Assembly (NCBI GenBank): GCA_020637775.1
Contig: JACKJV010000026.1
Coordinates: 1-32,071 of the forward strand
Length of the DNA: 32,071 bases
Origin: Brucellaceae bacterium
GTDB lineage: Bacteria; Pseudomonadota; Alphaproteobacteria; Rhizobiales; Rhizobiaceae
Direction of reading: 5' to 3'
Part shown: positions 31,709 to 32,071 of the stretch, piece after piece
How positions within the stretch are numbered: the first letter of the stretch is position 1
How the letters are laid out: each line of letters opens with the position of its first letter
Program-made: the position numbers and the translations under genes
Notes under the pieces: generated by a model
Databases searched by the model: none
What the model saw: the letters and a program-made list of their open reading frames with translations, nothing else
Told to the model about the DNA's origin: nothing

Positions 31709-32071
31709 TAGCCGGCTTTCGGCTTGAGAGCTCGCAGTCGCCAATTCCAATGCCTCTCTCGCTCGCGATCTCCGCCGCCAGTTGATCCAAGCCGCTGCAG
31801 CCGGACGTGCGGACACTGTTATCCCAGCGGCGCCGAGAGTCCATTCCTTTCGTGAGAAAATTCCACGCCGCCCTGACGACGCCGATTACGGCTTGTGACT
31901 TCCTGGGCCGCAGTGCCACTCTCGCCGCGAGCGCCTGCAACGCTCCTGATCGCCACGACCACAACTCGTTGAGCGTTTCCACAGCGGCTGAATTGAGAGG
32001 GATTCTTGGGGCGTGATTTTCTGATCACGATGCTGGCTGCGAACGGAGGCCAGTATGGATGGCGCGGGTGC
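31709..32071. other. Leader of the five-gene operon; no confident gene
   Basis: Short open frames exist on both strands, but none has a convincing start and recognisable product. This should hold the promoter of the operon, yet no clear -35/-10 pair was found. A small palindrome lies at 32012-32029. Confidence 0.4.
32012..32029. promoter_or_regulatory. Small palindrome, possible regulator site
   Basis: CGTGAT and ATCACG arms of 6 bases are separated by 6 bases, about 300 bases upstream of the TPP-enzyme gene. It is the size of a site for a GntR- or MarR-type dimer, but it could also belong to a gene beyond the window edge. Confidence 0.25.

Noticed and set aside
1..32071. CRISPR arrays, tRNA or rRNA genes, replication origin
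   Set aside because: No regularly spaced direct repeats with unique spacers, no cloverleaf or rRNA sequence and no initiator gene or iteron cluster were seen on either strand.

Overview
The window looks like an accessory, transposon-rich stretch of a GC-rich alphaproteobacterium, most likely a sphingomonad. This is an inference from gene content (TonB-dependent receptor beside an AAHS-type transporter and ring-hydroxylating dioxygenase, long acyl-CoA/aromatic operon) and from the mix of IS5, IS3, IS21, IS110/IS1111 and IS630 elements. No replication, conjugation or housekeeping gene is present to show whether it is plasmid or chromosome.

Layout. 1-1180: a decayed IS5-family element. 1187-2203 (-): a RES-domain toxin-like gene with two compensating frameshifts. 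2258-3552: a second IS5-family element, intact, with AGCT target duplications. 3602-4402 (+): a GGDEF diguanylate cyclase with a disturbed 5' end. 4357-7195: an IS3-family element (copy 1) interrupted by an IS1111-type element. 7196-10034: a scrapyard of gene remnants (small hypothetical genes, an ADP-ribosylglycohydrolase pseudogene, cydB/DUF2474 tails, transposase tails, a 70-base IS3 relic). 10035-15980: a nested set in which a second type of IS3 element carries an IS21 element in orfB and an IS1111 copy in orfA, the latter carrying an IS5 element. 15986-16126: an IS630 transposase stub.

16218-21984 (-): a catabolic module in the order dioxygenase alpha, dioxygenase beta, AAHS-type MFS transporter, TonB receptor. 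22226-25054: IS3 copy 2, inverted relative to copy 1 and interrupted by the same IS1111 element at the same base. 25101-31708 (-): a tight five-gene operon in the order TPP-dependent enzyme, crotonase, aldehyde dehydrogenase, BphC-like extradiol dioxygenase, acyl-CoA synthetase. The two gene sets point the same way and are separated by IS3 copy 2.

Working together (inference): the receptor and transporter would import an aromatic acid; the two-subunit dioxygenase would attack the ring; the extradiol enzyme would open a catechol; the CoA ligase, crotonase and aldehyde dehydrogenase resemble a side-chain shortening route of the ferulate type; and the TPP enzyme would act on a 2-oxo acid. The substrate cannot be read from the sequence, and the electron-transfer partners of the dioxygenase and a cis-diol dehydrogenase are absent.

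The most interesting system is the IS1111-type element. All three copies sit in one short site, CCAGC^GRTAG, inside the Tyr-Arg-Trp codons of IS3-family transposase genes. Its right-hand non-coding end contains short segments matching both the target and its own termini in the order expected of a bridge/seekRNA, and joining its two ends would create a well-spaced promoter.
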